Numbered from the stretch's first letter, positions 47,014 to 55,884 are shown. The stretch is DNA of 64,000 bases from Desulfopila inferna (GCF_016919005.1 NZ_JAFFQE010000010.1:1-64000); one strand, 5' to 3'. Numbers and translations: made by a program. The notes: generated from the sequence alone by a model not told the origin.

Positions 47014-48403
47014 GGTCTCCTCCTCTATGCAGGCTTAAGGTAACCAGGGCTCCAGCTATCAGTACCACCCGGACGGCTGGAGGAACAGCCGTGGCAAGAG
47101 CCTCCAGACTGCTGTCCCGAAGCAGCCATTGTCCGACCAACAGCAGACCCAGGGTTACGGCAACCTGCAGTGACTGTGAAAAGGAAAGAAGCTGCAGCTC
47201 ACCTGTCGAAAACATTAGCGTGAGTAAATGAAAGGCATCGGGAAAATCCTGCGCTCTAAAGAACACATAGGTAATTGAAACCAGGATAAACGTCAGTAGA
47301 CCCAGCATACCTTGAACAATGCGCTTTCGAAAAAATTCAACATCCCCTAAATGCTTCAACAAATATCTCTCGACGCTCAGATACAGCCCATGGAGTCCTC
47401 CCCAGGCCACAAACGTCCACGCCGCACCATGCCATAAGCCGCCGAGCAGCATGGTTATCATCAGATTGATATACGTTCGCAATTCTCCTTTGCGGTTTCC
47501 ACCCAGTGGAATATAAAGATAATCCCGCAACCAGCTGGACAAAGAGATATGCCACCTTCTCCAGAAATCGGAAAATCCCACGGCGGCATAGGGAAAACGA
47601 AAGTTGTCGGGCAGGACGAAGCCAAGAGACAAGGCAGCTCCGATTGCACACAATGAATACCCAGAGAAATCAAAGAACACCTGCCCGGAGAAGGCAAATA
47701 CACCAAGCCAGGCATCCGCTGTTCCCGATAAGTCGCTGTTGCTGAAGACCATATCTGCAACCGGTGCCATGATAGTATCGGCGAGAATCACCTTTTCAAA
47801 CAATCCCAGGACCAGCAAAGTCAGTCCCCAACCCATCTGGTAAGAGGTGGCACGACGAGAAACGCGGCACTGAGGCAGGAAATCAGCAGCCCGAACGATC
47901 GGTCCGGCGACCAGTTGAGGAAAAAATGTCACAAAAAAGGCAAAATCGGTGAATTTTGGCCATGGTTTTAGTTTTCCTCTATAAATATCAAGAGAATAGG
48001 AAAGTGACTGGAAGGTATAGAAGGAGATCCCGACAGGAAGAACAATATGGGAGACTGCCGGCTGATAATGTATACCTACTGCCTCCGACAGCGACACAAA
48101 CGATTCAAGTAAAAAAGTTCCGTATTTGAAGTAGCCCAGCAAGCCCAGATTTGTGGCAAGGCTGATGAGAAGAAGAATTCGTTTTTTGTGTCTGCTGGAG
48201 GTTCGGGCAATATTCTTGCCGGCAAACCAGTCTATCAGGGTGGAAATCCAGAGGAGCAATACAAAAGGAGGGTTCCAGGCGGCATAGAAGATATAGCTTG
48301 AAAGCCACAGGTGAATTTTTCGCTTTTCCCAGGAAAGAGGCAAGGCATAAACAAGATGTACTATTATAAAAAAGCAGATAAAAGTCAGTGAATTAAAAAT
48401 CAT
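46988..48403 (-). CDS. MBOAT-family membrane O-acyltransferase (AlgI-like)
   Basis: This 471-residue polytopic protein has ten or more membrane helices, the AlgI-type opening 'MIFNSLTFICFFIIVHLVYA', 'SFYTFQSLSYSLDIYRGKL', 'FFPQLVAGPI' and the catalytic histidine in 'GGLWHGAAWTFVAWGGLHG'. MBOAT proteins of this type move acyl groups across the membrane to an SGNH partner, encoded directly downstream here. Polysaccharide O-acetylation is the family's usual role; no exopolysaccharide cluster is visible nearby, so the acceptor is unknown. Confidence 0.93.
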   Translation of the reverse strand: MIFNSLTFICFFIIVHLVYALPLSWEKRKIHLWLSSYIFYAAWNPPFVLLLWISTLIDWFAGKNIARTSSRHKKRILLLISLATNLGLLGYFKYGTFLLESFVSLSEAVGIHYQPAVSHIVLPVGISFYTFQSLSYSLDIYRGKLKPWPKFTDFAFFVTFFPQLVAGPIVRAADFLPQCRVSRRATSYQMGWGLTLLVLGLFEKVILADTIMAPVADMVFSNSDLSGTADAWLGVFAFSGQVFFDFSGYSLCAIGAALSLGFVLPDNFRFPYAAVGFSDFWRRWHISLSSWLRDYLYIPLGGNRKGELRTYINLMITMLLGGLWHGAAWTFVAWGGLHGLYLSVERYLLKHLGDVEFFRKRIVQGMLGLLTFILVSITYVFFRAQDFPDAFHLLTLMFSTGELQLLSFSQSLQVAVTLGLLLVGQWLLRDSSLEALATAVPPAVRVVLIAGALVTLSLHRGGDRAFIYFQF

Positions 48404-48479
48404 ATATACGTTTCTCTGCTAATTTTCGAAGCTCACATTCTATCTGCTTAATTGGCAACTCCGCACCTTTATTGATAAT

Positions 48480-48653
48480 CTCATAAAAAGTCATCGAAGT
48501 CGCCGGGAGGGCCCTGCGATAAGCACCACTGCCGGCATAAACTCCGACTTCGAAAAGCTCGACATAGTATCTGAAACGGTGTTTTGTCAGGACATGCGGT
48601 CCGGCAACCAGCCGTTTCAGATCTACAACGACCTAGATGGAGCTTTTTACGAG
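48480..48653. repeat. MITE-like element, best-preserved copy
   Basis: The ends 'ctcataaaaag' and 'ctttttacgag' are inverted repeats with one mismatch over 11 bases, enclosing about 150 non-coding bases. Related copies lie at 22346-22504 and, as a left-end fragment, at 39498. The remaining 48654-49010 holds no supportable gene. Confidence 0.6.
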
Positions 48654-49010
48654 TCCATCTTTATGCAATTCTATCAACTACATCAAATCTTGCCAAACAA
48701 AAGTCCGAGGTAATTTCCCTCTATCCTACATTATCGGACAAAGAGAACGGCCGGACCTCCCAATCTCTCGGCACTATTGGAAATTCGACCGGGAACACTA
48801 CTTGCATCCAGTATGAATATAGAGAGAAGATTTGCCAACACCTCTTGTAAAATGTGATAATCTCTCGTCAAAAAGTGTCATGAAACTTTAATATGGCTCG
48901 ATAAAGGTCTGATCTCGCAAGGCCATCACAGATCAAAAAGGCAATGCACAGGATACCGCGGCAACCTGGTACCCCGGAGGTAAATTTCAACACAATAAGA
49001 GGAGATCAAC

Positions 49011-49310
49011 ATGCAACGACAAAAAAAGATGGAAGAATCATTTCTCGGCGCACATCGGGATTTCATGAAGAATCTGGATTCTTCAATAAAAGTTCTTGAA
49101 AGTGATATCGATGAAGCTAATGAGATGCAGCAGATCTGCACAGATGAGTGGTGCAAAGCAACTGAAAGCTATCTTGATGAACTAGCTAAAATGGTTTACT
49201 CAATCAGTGAGCCCAGATGGCAGTCTGAGGAAGATTCCAAGAGGATAAGAGATCTTCGCCGAAGAATTCATGATCTGTATGCTCGTTATAGGGCGACGGC
49301 TAGCACCTAA
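49011..49310 (+). CDS. Small helical protein, function unknown
   Basis: The 99-residue protein is strongly helical and acidic in the middle ('KVLESDIDEANEMQQICTDE') and basic at the end. 'AGAGGAG' precedes the ATG at good spacing. It resembles the protein at 39715 in size and style but not obviously in sequence. It stands alone between a MITE-like element and a terminator. No family is recognised. Confidence 0.7.
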   Translation: MQRQKKMEESFLGAHRDFMKNLDSSIKVLESDIDEANEMQQICTDEWCKATESYLDELAKMVYSISEPRWQSEEDSKRIRDLRRRIHDLYARYRATAST

Positions 49311-49553
49311 AGGTCATATAATCGCCATTCCTGCTTACCCAAATCCTCAGCTCAAGGCCGGGACTGCTCTTTTTCACAGGTCTCTGCAGCCCGGACGGCT
49401 GCAGCGGAGCCCCCGTGGTCCGGTTTATGGCGTCCCGATGAAAAGAGTGGTTCCTGACCTGGGCCAGAAAATTCTGAGTTTCAGCGGTACTCAGCTTCCC
49501 ATTTTCGGATGACCAAGGATTCGATTAAACGATTGCTGATATTTCAAAAAAGC

Positions 49554-49580
49554 AGGAGGTCACCGCAAAAGCGACCTCCT
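49554..49580. terminator. Terminator-like hairpin between convergent genes
   Basis: 'aggaggtc...cgc' and 'gcgacctcct' pair around AAAA. On the minus strand CTTTTTTG follows, favouring termination of the hibernation-factor transcript about 180 nt past its stop. The rest of 49311-49755 shows no gene. Confidence 0.6.
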
Positions 49581-49711
49581 CTAACATTTTCAAGAAAAGA
49601 GAACCATTGAGGAAATAGTTCAGGATTTTATCCGGGACAACTCTGTTGAAATCCAGTCCGGTTCCGCAGGATTATTCTTCTTTTTCAGGACAGCTTATTA
49701 CCTCCAGGCAA

Positions 49712-49759
49712 TTATAGCCTCAAGGGGGTACTGTAAAGAGTCAGAATCAGTTGGGCTAG
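49712..49759. repeat. 48-base repeat, near copy of 24158-24206
   Basis: It shares 'cctcaagggggtactg', the 'aaa.agtc' spacer and the final 'gggctag'/'gggttag' core with the copy upstream of the NtrC-type regulator. The repeat runs into the stop codon of the hibernation-factor gene, so it may have set that gene's end. Confidence 0.6.
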
Positions 49760-50391
49760 TACTCTTCTCTTTCCCACCCCAACGGTTGATCAGACAGCGG
49801 ATCCGATGCAGATTCCTCCCCGCTACGCCCACCGGAGGCATCGACAACCATGACGGATGAAGCCTGCAGCCCTTCATCGCCGAGTTCGGCTGTGAAATTA
49901 ACTCCGTCTCCTGGTTTTAACTGATCGAAATCATAATTGAGGATGCTGTTGCGGTGAAAATAGACTTCCTCTCCATCGGTTGAACGTAAAAACCCATATC
50001 CTTCATCGGAAAATATTTTGGTGATCAGGGCGATTGTCTCCTGCTGGGGATGAACCTTCCGCACCCCCTGTTGCTTTTCAATTTGCTGCTTCAAGCGACG
50101 TTGCGCTGACTTGAAGGCGTTTTTGATTACAGTCGGCAGATCTTCCGTGTCTTCCTTTAAACCCGATTTATGGTTGACGACAAGATCATGCCCCGGTGGA
50201 AAACGCATTTCAATGCGTACTCGATAGGGGTTGGATGTTTTGCGGCTTTTCTGCTCCAGTACAATTCCAACCCGGCAGCTGATGAGGTTATCGCTCAATT
50301 TTTCGAGTTTGGCTATATCGTTGTAAATCAGATTTTCAAGATACTCGCTTCGATCCAATCCATGAAAGGAAATTTCAGGGGGTATACGCAT
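49756..50391 (-). CDS. Ribosome hibernation (HPF/RaiA-like) domain fused to a cold-shock domain
   Basis: Residues 1-105 resemble the ribosome-binding HPF/RaiA fold ('PPEISFHGLDRSEYLENLIY', 'FPPGHDLVVNHKSG', 'VIKNAFKSAQRRLKQQIEK'). Residues 118-180 form a cold-shock OB fold with RNP motifs 'GYGFLRSTDG' and 'EVYFHRNSI'. The last 30 residues are acidic and disordered. The protein could silence ribosomes while binding RNA in dormancy or cold. 'GGAGG' precedes the ATG. Similar fusions exist in proteobacteria, but the normal hibernation factor lacks the second domain. Confidence 0.88.
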   Translation of the reverse strand: MRIPPEISFHGLDRSEYLENLIYNDIAKLEKLSDNLISCRVGIVLEQKSRKTSNPYRVRIEMRFPPGHDLVVNHKSGLKEDTEDLPTVIKNAFKSAQRRLKQQIEKQQGVRKVHPQQETIALITKIFSDEGYGFLRSTDGEEVYFHRNSILNYDFDQLKPGDGVNFTAELGDEGLQASSVMVVDASGGRSGEESASDPLSDQPLGWEREEY

Positions 50392-50741
50392 ATTCGGTCC
50401 ACCTCCATAGTGCTAATTTGACGGTTTATTTTCCGTTGGTGCATTATAAACTGTATATCATCTTCTGGCTAAATCAACATATTAGAGATGCTGTTCTATT
50501 TGTATTGAGCTCCTTCTCAGACTGAGGTATAGCCTTGAAAAGACATATAGCGGATATTAAAATGTAAATATGTGAATTAAACTCAGCCATAGATTTTCTT
50601 TTTGACAACGGTTCAGGAATACGAGAAGATGTATCCAGCACACACTAATCCCGCCCTAAAGACGGTAAAGCAGGCTTTTCCACCCCGGCAACTTCGATGA
50701 TTATTTTTCGAGATCATCATTGGCAATAAGTGATCCCTCTC

Positions 50742-51563
50742 ATGAATGATCAAGCAGCAAGGGCAGAAAGCGCCCTTTCCCGAAATCAGACTGAGGACAA
50801 ATGGAACCTTGAAACCATATTGGACCCCAGGAAAATAAGGAAGGGCCACACCAGGTGGAATCAGTTTCATGCCGCCCTGCTTCAAATGAACTGCAAGGAT
50901 CTTGCCGGTCCGATTCTCGATTTCGGTTTTGGAATCGGCTATTTTGTTCTTGAAGGCCTGCGTCGCCAAAAGAATATCTGGGGTGTCGATCTCCTCCCGG
51001 GCAAAATCGAGCGTTACCAAAGGCTTATTGATTATACTGAAAGTCCGGAAGAATGGAAAAAACGCTGTGTAATCGCTGACGGCGAGGAATTGCCTTTTCA
51101 CTCCGAGTCGTTTTCGGCAATCAGCTCCTGGTATGTCTTTGAGCATATCCCCTTTCCATCCCTGGTACTTCGGGAACTGGTACGCATTACCAGAAAAGAC
51201 GGGGTTATCGCCATCCGCGCCCAAGATGCCCGTAACGGCTGGGAAGGCCATTGCAAGATTCCCTGGGTGCCATTTCTCTCCGGAAGAATGGCTGAAGCCT
51301 GGATTGAAGAGTTTGGAAAATCTCCGGCATTACGCCGGGGCGTATACGACATAACCCAGCCCCAGGTAATTTCGATACTCGAGGAGCTTGGCTGTACAAT
51401 CGTCAAACAGGCTCCCAGTCCTCTTCTCTTAATAAAGGATCACTGGAAACTCTCCTCGGAAAAGGAGGTACGCAGCCGGGCGCGCCAGGTAAGGCAGGAA
51501 TTCGAAAAAGGAGAATGGCAGCCGCAACCGGAAAATCTCTACATTTATGCCTGCAAAAGATAA
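50742..51563 (+). CDS. SAM-dependent methyltransferase, class I
   Basis: The 273-residue protein has the methyltransferase-11 fold: SAM motif I 'ILDFGFGIGYFVLEGL', motif II region 'VIADGEELPFHSESFSAISS' and motif III 'ELVRITRKDGVIAIRAQD'. The acceptor cannot be deduced; the family includes quinone, lipid and small-molecule methyltransferases. The ATG at 50742 lacks a strong ribosome site, and a GTG at 50730 is also possible. It stands alone, divergent from the hibernation-factor gene. Confidence 0.85.
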   Translation: MNDQAARAESALSRNQTEDKWNLETILDPRKIRKGHTRWNQFHAALLQMNCKDLAGPILDFGFGIGYFVLEGLRRQKNIWGVDLLPGKIERYQRLIDYTESPEEWKKRCVIADGEELPFHSESFSAISSWYVFEHIPFPSLVLRELVRITRKDGVIAIRAQDARNGWEGHCKIPWVPFLSGRMAEAWIEEFGKSPALRRGVYDITQPQVISILEELGCTIVKQAPSPLLLIKDHWKLSSEKEVRSRARQVRQEFEKGEWQPQPENLYIYACKR

Positions 51564-52281
51564 CCGCATATCAAATCAGCCCGACTGCTGAACTGGGTCA
51601 GTGGTTTGGCGGCCATTAAAGCTATTGGCCTCAACGTATTTTCCGTTTTCCTGCTTTTTTGGGCAGACTACCCAGAGCAAGACACTCAAGATTCATTGCG
51701 CGATGAGCAAAAAATAAAATCTGATTACCCCTGAAACTCCGTAACTCCTTGCCCAGACGCGGACTGAAGATTAGTACCTCACAGATTGTTTTCTTGTTTT
51801 TTTGCAATAAAATAATCTCTCTAAAGGTTCTTTCCGGATCAGCTGGATTAGGGGTAGCCAGGAAACAAAAATTCCAAATTCACATTTTCTTCTTTTTATC
51901 GCCTTTCTCTTTGAAATGTTGACGGATGTCCTCAAACTCTGGACTCCGCTACAGCACGGATACGATTTTTTTCAAGAACTACTCCATTTTTTTAAGGAGA
52001 TGATTTCAATTTTTGTTATACTCATAAGGATTGAGCCTGGTTGCAAGCCTTTCATATGTAAGGGTTCGCGGCCTTTCAGGGTGTCCTGGGTCAGTGGATA
52101 TTTTTGGTACAACAATCTCGACATACCATTTGTATAGTCGGGAGCTCACCGAAAATACCAGGAATGGTACCCTGACCTCTCGGTACATCGATCTTTTTAC
52201 CTCACTATCTGTAAAGTTGTTGTTTCTTGCTGTTAAGCTTTTAACATTTTGCATAATTCTATATTGAAGAATAACAAAATT
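51564..52281. other. Intergenic region with repeat remnants
   Basis: No gene is supported in these roughly 720 bases. A reversed copy of the family A extended unit lies at about 51786-51850, containing 'ctaaaggttc' and 'cagctggattag'. It mirrors 55287-55335, where the same elements 'gaacctttaga' and 'ttgcaa' occur on the other strand. Overlapping short frames at 52006-52413 look non-protein. Confidence 0.5.
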
Positions 52282-53811
52282 ATGATTCGAATCCTTACCA
52301 TATTGCTCTTTTTCGTCATTGTTCCCTGCACAGTTTTCGCCCAGAACGATCAATATGATATAGCGTATATCTGGGACACCAGCCTGGAGAATGTTATTGA
52401 TTACCAGCGGCAATTAGAAAAGGTCTTGGATCCGCAGGAAATAGATCGCCTGAACATTGTCCGCCGTGATCCCGGAGATTACGGACTAATCTACAATCTC
52501 GGCGGCACCGCCCTGACTTCCGCGCAATTGATGATTCAGCATAGTGAAGCACTTCGCCAGGCTGGTCTTTCCGAATGCTCTGCAATGAAGAATGATGGCT
52601 ATTATCAACTCTATAATGTCAGCTATGGGGTGGGACCAAACATTGAGGCACTGAAGAAGGTCCATGAAAAAATCAGCCATTATCTCGGTGAGGAGGTGGA
52701 GAAAAATCTCTTTATTGTGGAGACGGGTTCTGAGAATTACGCCCTTATCTATCGACGCATGGGAGATCGTGCCTCAACTTACGCTGTAGCCCAAAAACAC
52801 CGAAACCTGCTCAAAGCACAACGTATCTCAACAGCAATTTTACCGGAATTCAACAACCGTGTGGTATTTGGCACATCGCCCGAGGGTGCTGCAACAGAAC
52901 CAATATCGACTCCGGTCACCGAGGTGGTCACTGTCATACCGGATGCCTCCCCTGCCCTGCCCAAGGAAGAGCAACCTGTAATTACCTTGACGCCAGATTT
53001 GGTTAAACGGATTGTCAGAGAGGCCCCTTCCGGCAATCCGCAATTTGAAAAACATATTGAGGAATTCATAGGTGAACTGCGCCGCAAAGGAGAACTGAGA
53101 AGCAATGAGAGAACCAGTTGGATGGTATATGACCTGACCAAGAACGAGCCTCTTGTCAATATCAATTCAGATCAGATTTTTCAAGCTGCCAGTATGATCA
53201 AGCCCTTCATATCGTTGGCCTTCTTTCACCAGGTAAAAGAAGGCGGCCTGGTATATGGCCCCAAAAGCAGAAGAAATATGGAAGCTATGATCCAGCACAG
53301 CAACAATGCTTCCACCAACTGGATAATGCGGATGGCAGGCGGACCTGCGCATGTCGAAGGCTTACTGCGAAAGCACTACGGTCATATATTTAAAAACACC
53401 CTGATCAAAGAATATATACCAGCCGGAGGCAGAACCTATAAGAACAGTGCTCTGCCTTCCGATTATGTCAGGTTTCTTTTGGCTCTGTGGAATGATGAGC
53501 TGCCGTACAGCAAAGAGATCCGCCGCCTGATGTCCCTTCCCGGACGTGACCGCCTCTATGACGGCACCCCGATTCCCCGAGGCACCAAAGTCTATAACAA
53601 AACCGGTTCGACCGCCTACCTCTGCGGTGACATGGGTATCCTTGTCCTGCACGATAAAACGGGTCAGCCTTATCCCTATGTTATCGTCGGTATTATTGAA
53701 CAAAACAGCCGTCCCAAAAATTACGGGCACTGGATGCGCACCCGGGGTGATGTGATCAGAAAAGTTTCTACTCTGGTTTACGAACAGATTAAAGACCAGT
53801 ATAAGCTTTAA
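52282..53811 (+). CDS. Secreted beta-lactamase/transpeptidase-fold protein with duplicated N-terminal domain
   Basis: The 509-residue protein has a signal peptide ('ILTILLFFVIVPCTVFA'). Two tandem roughly 90-residue units follow, SPOR-like in layout; compare 'DYGLIYNLGGTALTSAQLM' with 'NYALIYRRMGDRASTYAVA'. After a proline-rich linker comes a class A beta-lactamase-type domain: SxxK in 'AASMIKPF', SxN in 'QHSNNAS' and KTG in 'YNKTGST'. The domain may act on peptidoglycan or another periplasmic substrate rather than on antibiotics. The start at 52282 has only a weak 'GAAGA' site. It precedes a thioredoxin/CcdA group, possibly by chance. Confidence 0.85.
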   Translation: MIRILTILLFFVIVPCTVFAQNDQYDIAYIWDTSLENVIDYQRQLEKVLDPQEIDRLNIVRRDPGDYGLIYNLGGTALTSAQLMIQHSEALRQAGLSECSAMKNDGYYQLYNVSYGVGPNIEALKKVHEKISHYLGEEVEKNLFIVETGSENYALIYRRMGDRASTYAVAQKHRNLLKAQRISTAILPEFNNRVVFGTSPEGAATEPISTPVTEVVTVIPDASPALPKEEQPVITLTPDLVKRIVREAPSGNPQFEKHIEEFIGELRRKGELRSNERTSWMVYDLTKNEPLVNINSDQIFQAASMIKPFISLAFFHQVKEGGLVYGPKSRRNMEAMIQHSNNASTNWIMRMAGGPAHVEGLLRKHYGHIFKNTLIKEYIPAGGRTYKNSALPSDYVRFLLALWNDELPYSKEIRRLMSLPGRDRLYDGTPIPRGTKVYNKTGSTAYLCGDMGILVLHDKTGQPYPYVIVGIIEQNSRPKNYGHWMRTRGDVIRKVSTLVYEQIKDQYKL

Positions 53812-53826
53812 CGAAAAAGTTTCGTT
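53810..53826 (+). terminator. Hairpin at the end of the beta-lactamase-fold gene
   Basis: 'AACGAAA' pairs with 'TTTCGTT' around AAG, overlapping the stop codon. There is no T-run, so it is a weak terminator or 3' protector. Confidence 0.35.
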
Positions 53827-53876
53827 TCACTTGCCTGAGCCGCTGTCCTTAAAAAATCAAAAAAGTGAGTGATGCC

Positions 53877-53993
53877 ATGAAAATAGCGGGTTATGGGGTG
53901 TTTGGCACTCCCACAGTGGTTATCGACGGTGAGGTGAAATCCGTTGGCAAGATTCCCACCAAAGAGGATGTTGTTGGTTGGCTTAAAAAATAA
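53877..53993 (+). pseudogene. C-terminal remnant of a redox-active thioredoxin-like protein
   Basis: The frame reads IAGYGVFGTPTVVIDGEV followed by a VGKIP-x-KEDVVGWL segment, the C-terminal half of small thioredoxin-family (MTH895-like) proteins. Homology continues a few codons upstream ('IKKVSDAM') to a stop at 53850, and the half with the CxxC motif is missing. It could be translated as a 38-residue peptide but cannot be redox-active. It precedes an intact thioredoxin gene. Confidence 0.6.
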
Positions 53994-54087
53994 CAGAGGA
54001 TGCCGACAACTGCCCCAAAATGGTGAGATGCACCGGTACCTCTTGTCCTGGAGCTGAACCCCCAACCATACCATCCCGGAGTAAAAA

Positions 54088-54504
54088 TTGATAAAAATAC
54101 AACCTAGATGGACACTGATTATCGCTGCCATTCTCATTGCTGTCGCAGGAACATACAGCCTGCTGTCGGCACGATCTTCACCAAGTGAGGGCAAGGAGAA
54201 TTTGCAGGCGGCCACTGCGCCTGCTCCCGGTTTGGTCACAATGATCGACCTGGGTGCCTCCGAATGTATTCCGTGCAAGATGATGGCACCTATTCTCGAA
54301 GAGCTCAAAGAGGAATATCAAGGCAAGGCGGATATTATCTTTATCGATGTGTGGCAGAAACCTGATCAGGCAAAAAAGTATGGCATCCGGGCAATCCCAA
54401 CACAGATTTTCTTTGATGCCGACGGCAGGGAAGTGCAGCGGCACGTTGGTTTTCTTGATAAAAAGCAGATCATTAAAATTTTGAGAGAACTCGGAGTCTC
54501 CTGA
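54088..54504 (+). CDS. Membrane-anchored thioredoxin
   Basis: The 138-residue protein has an N-terminal signal anchor ('TLIIAAILIAVAGTYSLLSA') and a thioredoxin domain with the active site 'SECIPCKMMAP' and the cis-proline loop 'AIPTQIFF'. It should act in the periplasm as a disulfide reductase or isomerase fed by the CcdA-like protein encoded directly downstream. The TTG start has 'GGAG' upstream. The CxxC spacer (Ile-Pro) is unusual compared with the cytoplasmic WCGPC. Confidence 0.9.
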   Translation: MIKIQPRWTLIIAAILIAVAGTYSLLSARSSPSEGKENLQAATAPAPGLVTMIDLGASECIPCKMMAPILEELKEEYQGKADIIFIDVWQKPDQAKKYGIRAIPTQIFFDADGREVQRHVGFLDKKQIIKILRELGVS

Positions 54505-54544
54505 TGTTTCAACAGGAGTTGCTGTACCTGAGACTGAGGTGAAC

Positions 54545-55255
54545 ATGTTCGATCACTTCCTGCTTGCCGTGAACCAGTGGATGAACAGCGGGTTGGCTCT
54601 GGCCGCAACAGGAGCTTTTCTCTGGGGCCTGGTCAGTGTCTTGTTCAGTCCCTGTCACCTGGCTTCCATCCCTCTCGTCGTCGCCTATGTGGGCGGTCAG
54701 GAAACCGCAGTTCAGCCACGCAAGGCCGGATGGTATGCCTGCTCCTTCACACTGGGGCTGTTTATCACCATTGCCGGGCTGGGTATTGTCTGCTCCCTGT
54801 TGGGCCGCATGCTTGGTGATGTGGGCATCTGGTGGCAGATTCCGGTCGGCGCTGTTCTTATCTGGGTAGCCCTGGGCATGCTTGGCGTGCAGGCCTGTTC
54901 CATGAACGGTTCACTGCTGTATCGCCTCAGGCTGAAAGGCATATCCGGAGCATTCGGTCTTGGGTTGACTTATGGAATACTCTCCGGCACCTGCACCTTC
55001 GGTTTCATCGCTCCCATACTCGCCATTGTAACGGTGCAGCAAAAAGTTCTTACAGGCTCGGTGATGATGCTCCTTTTTGCCCTTGGCCATTGTCTGCCGA
55101 TAGTCATCGCCGGCAGCTCCACTGCGTTGATTCGTAAGCTTATGGAAAATAGCGCCTACCAGGGTGCAGGGCTATGGTTCCGACGCGGCGCCGGGACGGT
55201 GATTGCCGGACTGGGATGCTATTTTATTGCAGGTCCCTTTATCGGCAGCGCCTGA
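54545..55255 (+). CDS. CcdA-like thiol-disulfide transporter
   Basis: The 236-residue protein has six membrane helices and the paired cysteines of CcdA/DsbD transporters: 'LFSPCHLASIPLVVAYVGG' in the first helix and 'GILSGTCTFGFIAPILAIV' in the fourth. It moves reducing equivalents across the membrane to the adjacent thioredoxin, supporting cytochrome c maturation or periplasmic thiol repair. I chose the ATG at 54545 with 'GAGG' five bases upstream; the frame opens at a GTG at 54539. Confidence 0.9.
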   Translation: MFDHFLLAVNQWMNSGLALAATGAFLWGLVSVLFSPCHLASIPLVVAYVGGQETAVQPRKAGWYACSFTLGLFITIAGLGIVCSLLGRMLGDVGIWWQIPVGAVLIWVALGMLGVQACSMNGSLLYRLRLKGISGAFGLGLTYGILSGTCTFGFIAPILAIVTVQQKVLTGSVMMLLFALGHCLPIVIAGSSTALIRKLMENSAYQGAGLWFRRGAGTVIAGLGCYFIAGPFIGSA

Positions 55256-55286
55256 ACCTTGCCCCCGGGAAGTTGTTAATTTTCTC

Positions 55287-55335
55287 ACTCAGCTGGGCTG
55301 AGAACCTTTAGACGGATTGTTTTCTTGCAATGAAA
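55287..55335 (+). repeat. Dispersed repeat, family A with extended tail
   Basis: 'ctcagctgggctgagaacc' is followed by 'tttagacggattg' and 'ttttcttgcaatg'. The same sequence of elements appears inverted at about 51786-51850. It is upstream of the rubrerythrin-like gene. Confidence 0.5.
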
Positions 55336-55368
55336 AACACGAACACTCAAAAACGGGAGGCCTGTTTT

Positions 55369-55851
55369 ATGAACTTGCAGAAAATCTATGAGTATGCACT
55401 TCAGAGAGAAGAGGAAGGATATCAGTTTTTCAAACGTAATGCCGAAGAGGCAAGCCATGGAGCAGCGATAGAGATCTTTGAGAAGCTTGCAAATGAAGAA
55501 CTGAAACATATCCAATACATAAAGGAGCTTATCAATACTCCCGAAGAAGAAGCAGGTCCTACCAACACTCCTCTTGAAAAAGATAGCTGGTTTGAAGATC
55601 GTGCAGGCCGGGAGCTGTTGGACCAGAGCTTGATTGAGTCAATGATTCCCGATATCGCTGTCTTAAGGACAGCATATTTGATTGAACACGACCTTTCTGA
55701 GTTTTATGAGATGGCCGCCAAAAATTCCTCAGGTGTTGCCCAGCTGGCCTTCTCTCAGCTGGCCGCATGGGAACGTGGGCATGAAGCCTTCTTCAAGGAA
55801 CTACACGACAGAATCTTTCAGGAGTATACCGAAATGCCATGGGGCGGATGA
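55369..55851 (+). CDS. Rubrerythrin/ferritin-like diiron protein
   Basis: The 160-residue protein is a four-helix bundle with two E...ExxH halves ('YALQREEEGYQFFKRNAEEA' with 'EELKH', and 'IEHDLSEFYEMAA' with 'ERGHE'), the ligands of a diiron site. It has no C-terminal rubredoxin domain. Such proteins detoxify peroxide or store iron in anaerobes. I chose the ATG at 55369 because 'GGGAGG' precedes it at 7-8 bases; the frame opens at 55330. Confidence 0.9.
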   Translation: MNLQKIYEYALQREEEGYQFFKRNAEEASHGAAIEIFEKLANEELKHIQYIKELINTPEEEAGPTNTPLEKDSWFEDRAGRELLDQSLIESMIPDIAVLRTAYLIEHDLSEFYEMAAKNSSGVAQLAFSQLAAWERGHEAFFKELHDRIFQEYTEMPWGG

Positions 55852-55855
55852 AATA

Positions 55856-55884
55856 ACATCCCGGCCTAAAAATGGCCGGGATGT
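55856..55884. terminator. Strong hairpin between convergent genes
   Basis: 'acatcccggcc' pairs perfectly with 'ggccgggatgt' (11 bases, 7-base loop). TTATTT follows on the minus strand, so it may stop the long Fdh/Hdr transcript; on the plus strand there is no T-run. Confidence 0.65.

Noticed and set aside
52006-52413. Minus-strand 135-codon frame that might be a transposase remnant
   Set aside because: No transposase motif could be identified and it overlaps the leader of the beta-lactamase-fold gene.
55310-55326. Sigma-54-like 'CGGATTGTTTTCTTGCAA' upstream of the rubrerythrin-like gene
   Set aside because: The GG to GC spacing is 13 instead of 12 bases, and the sequence belongs to a dispersed repeat.
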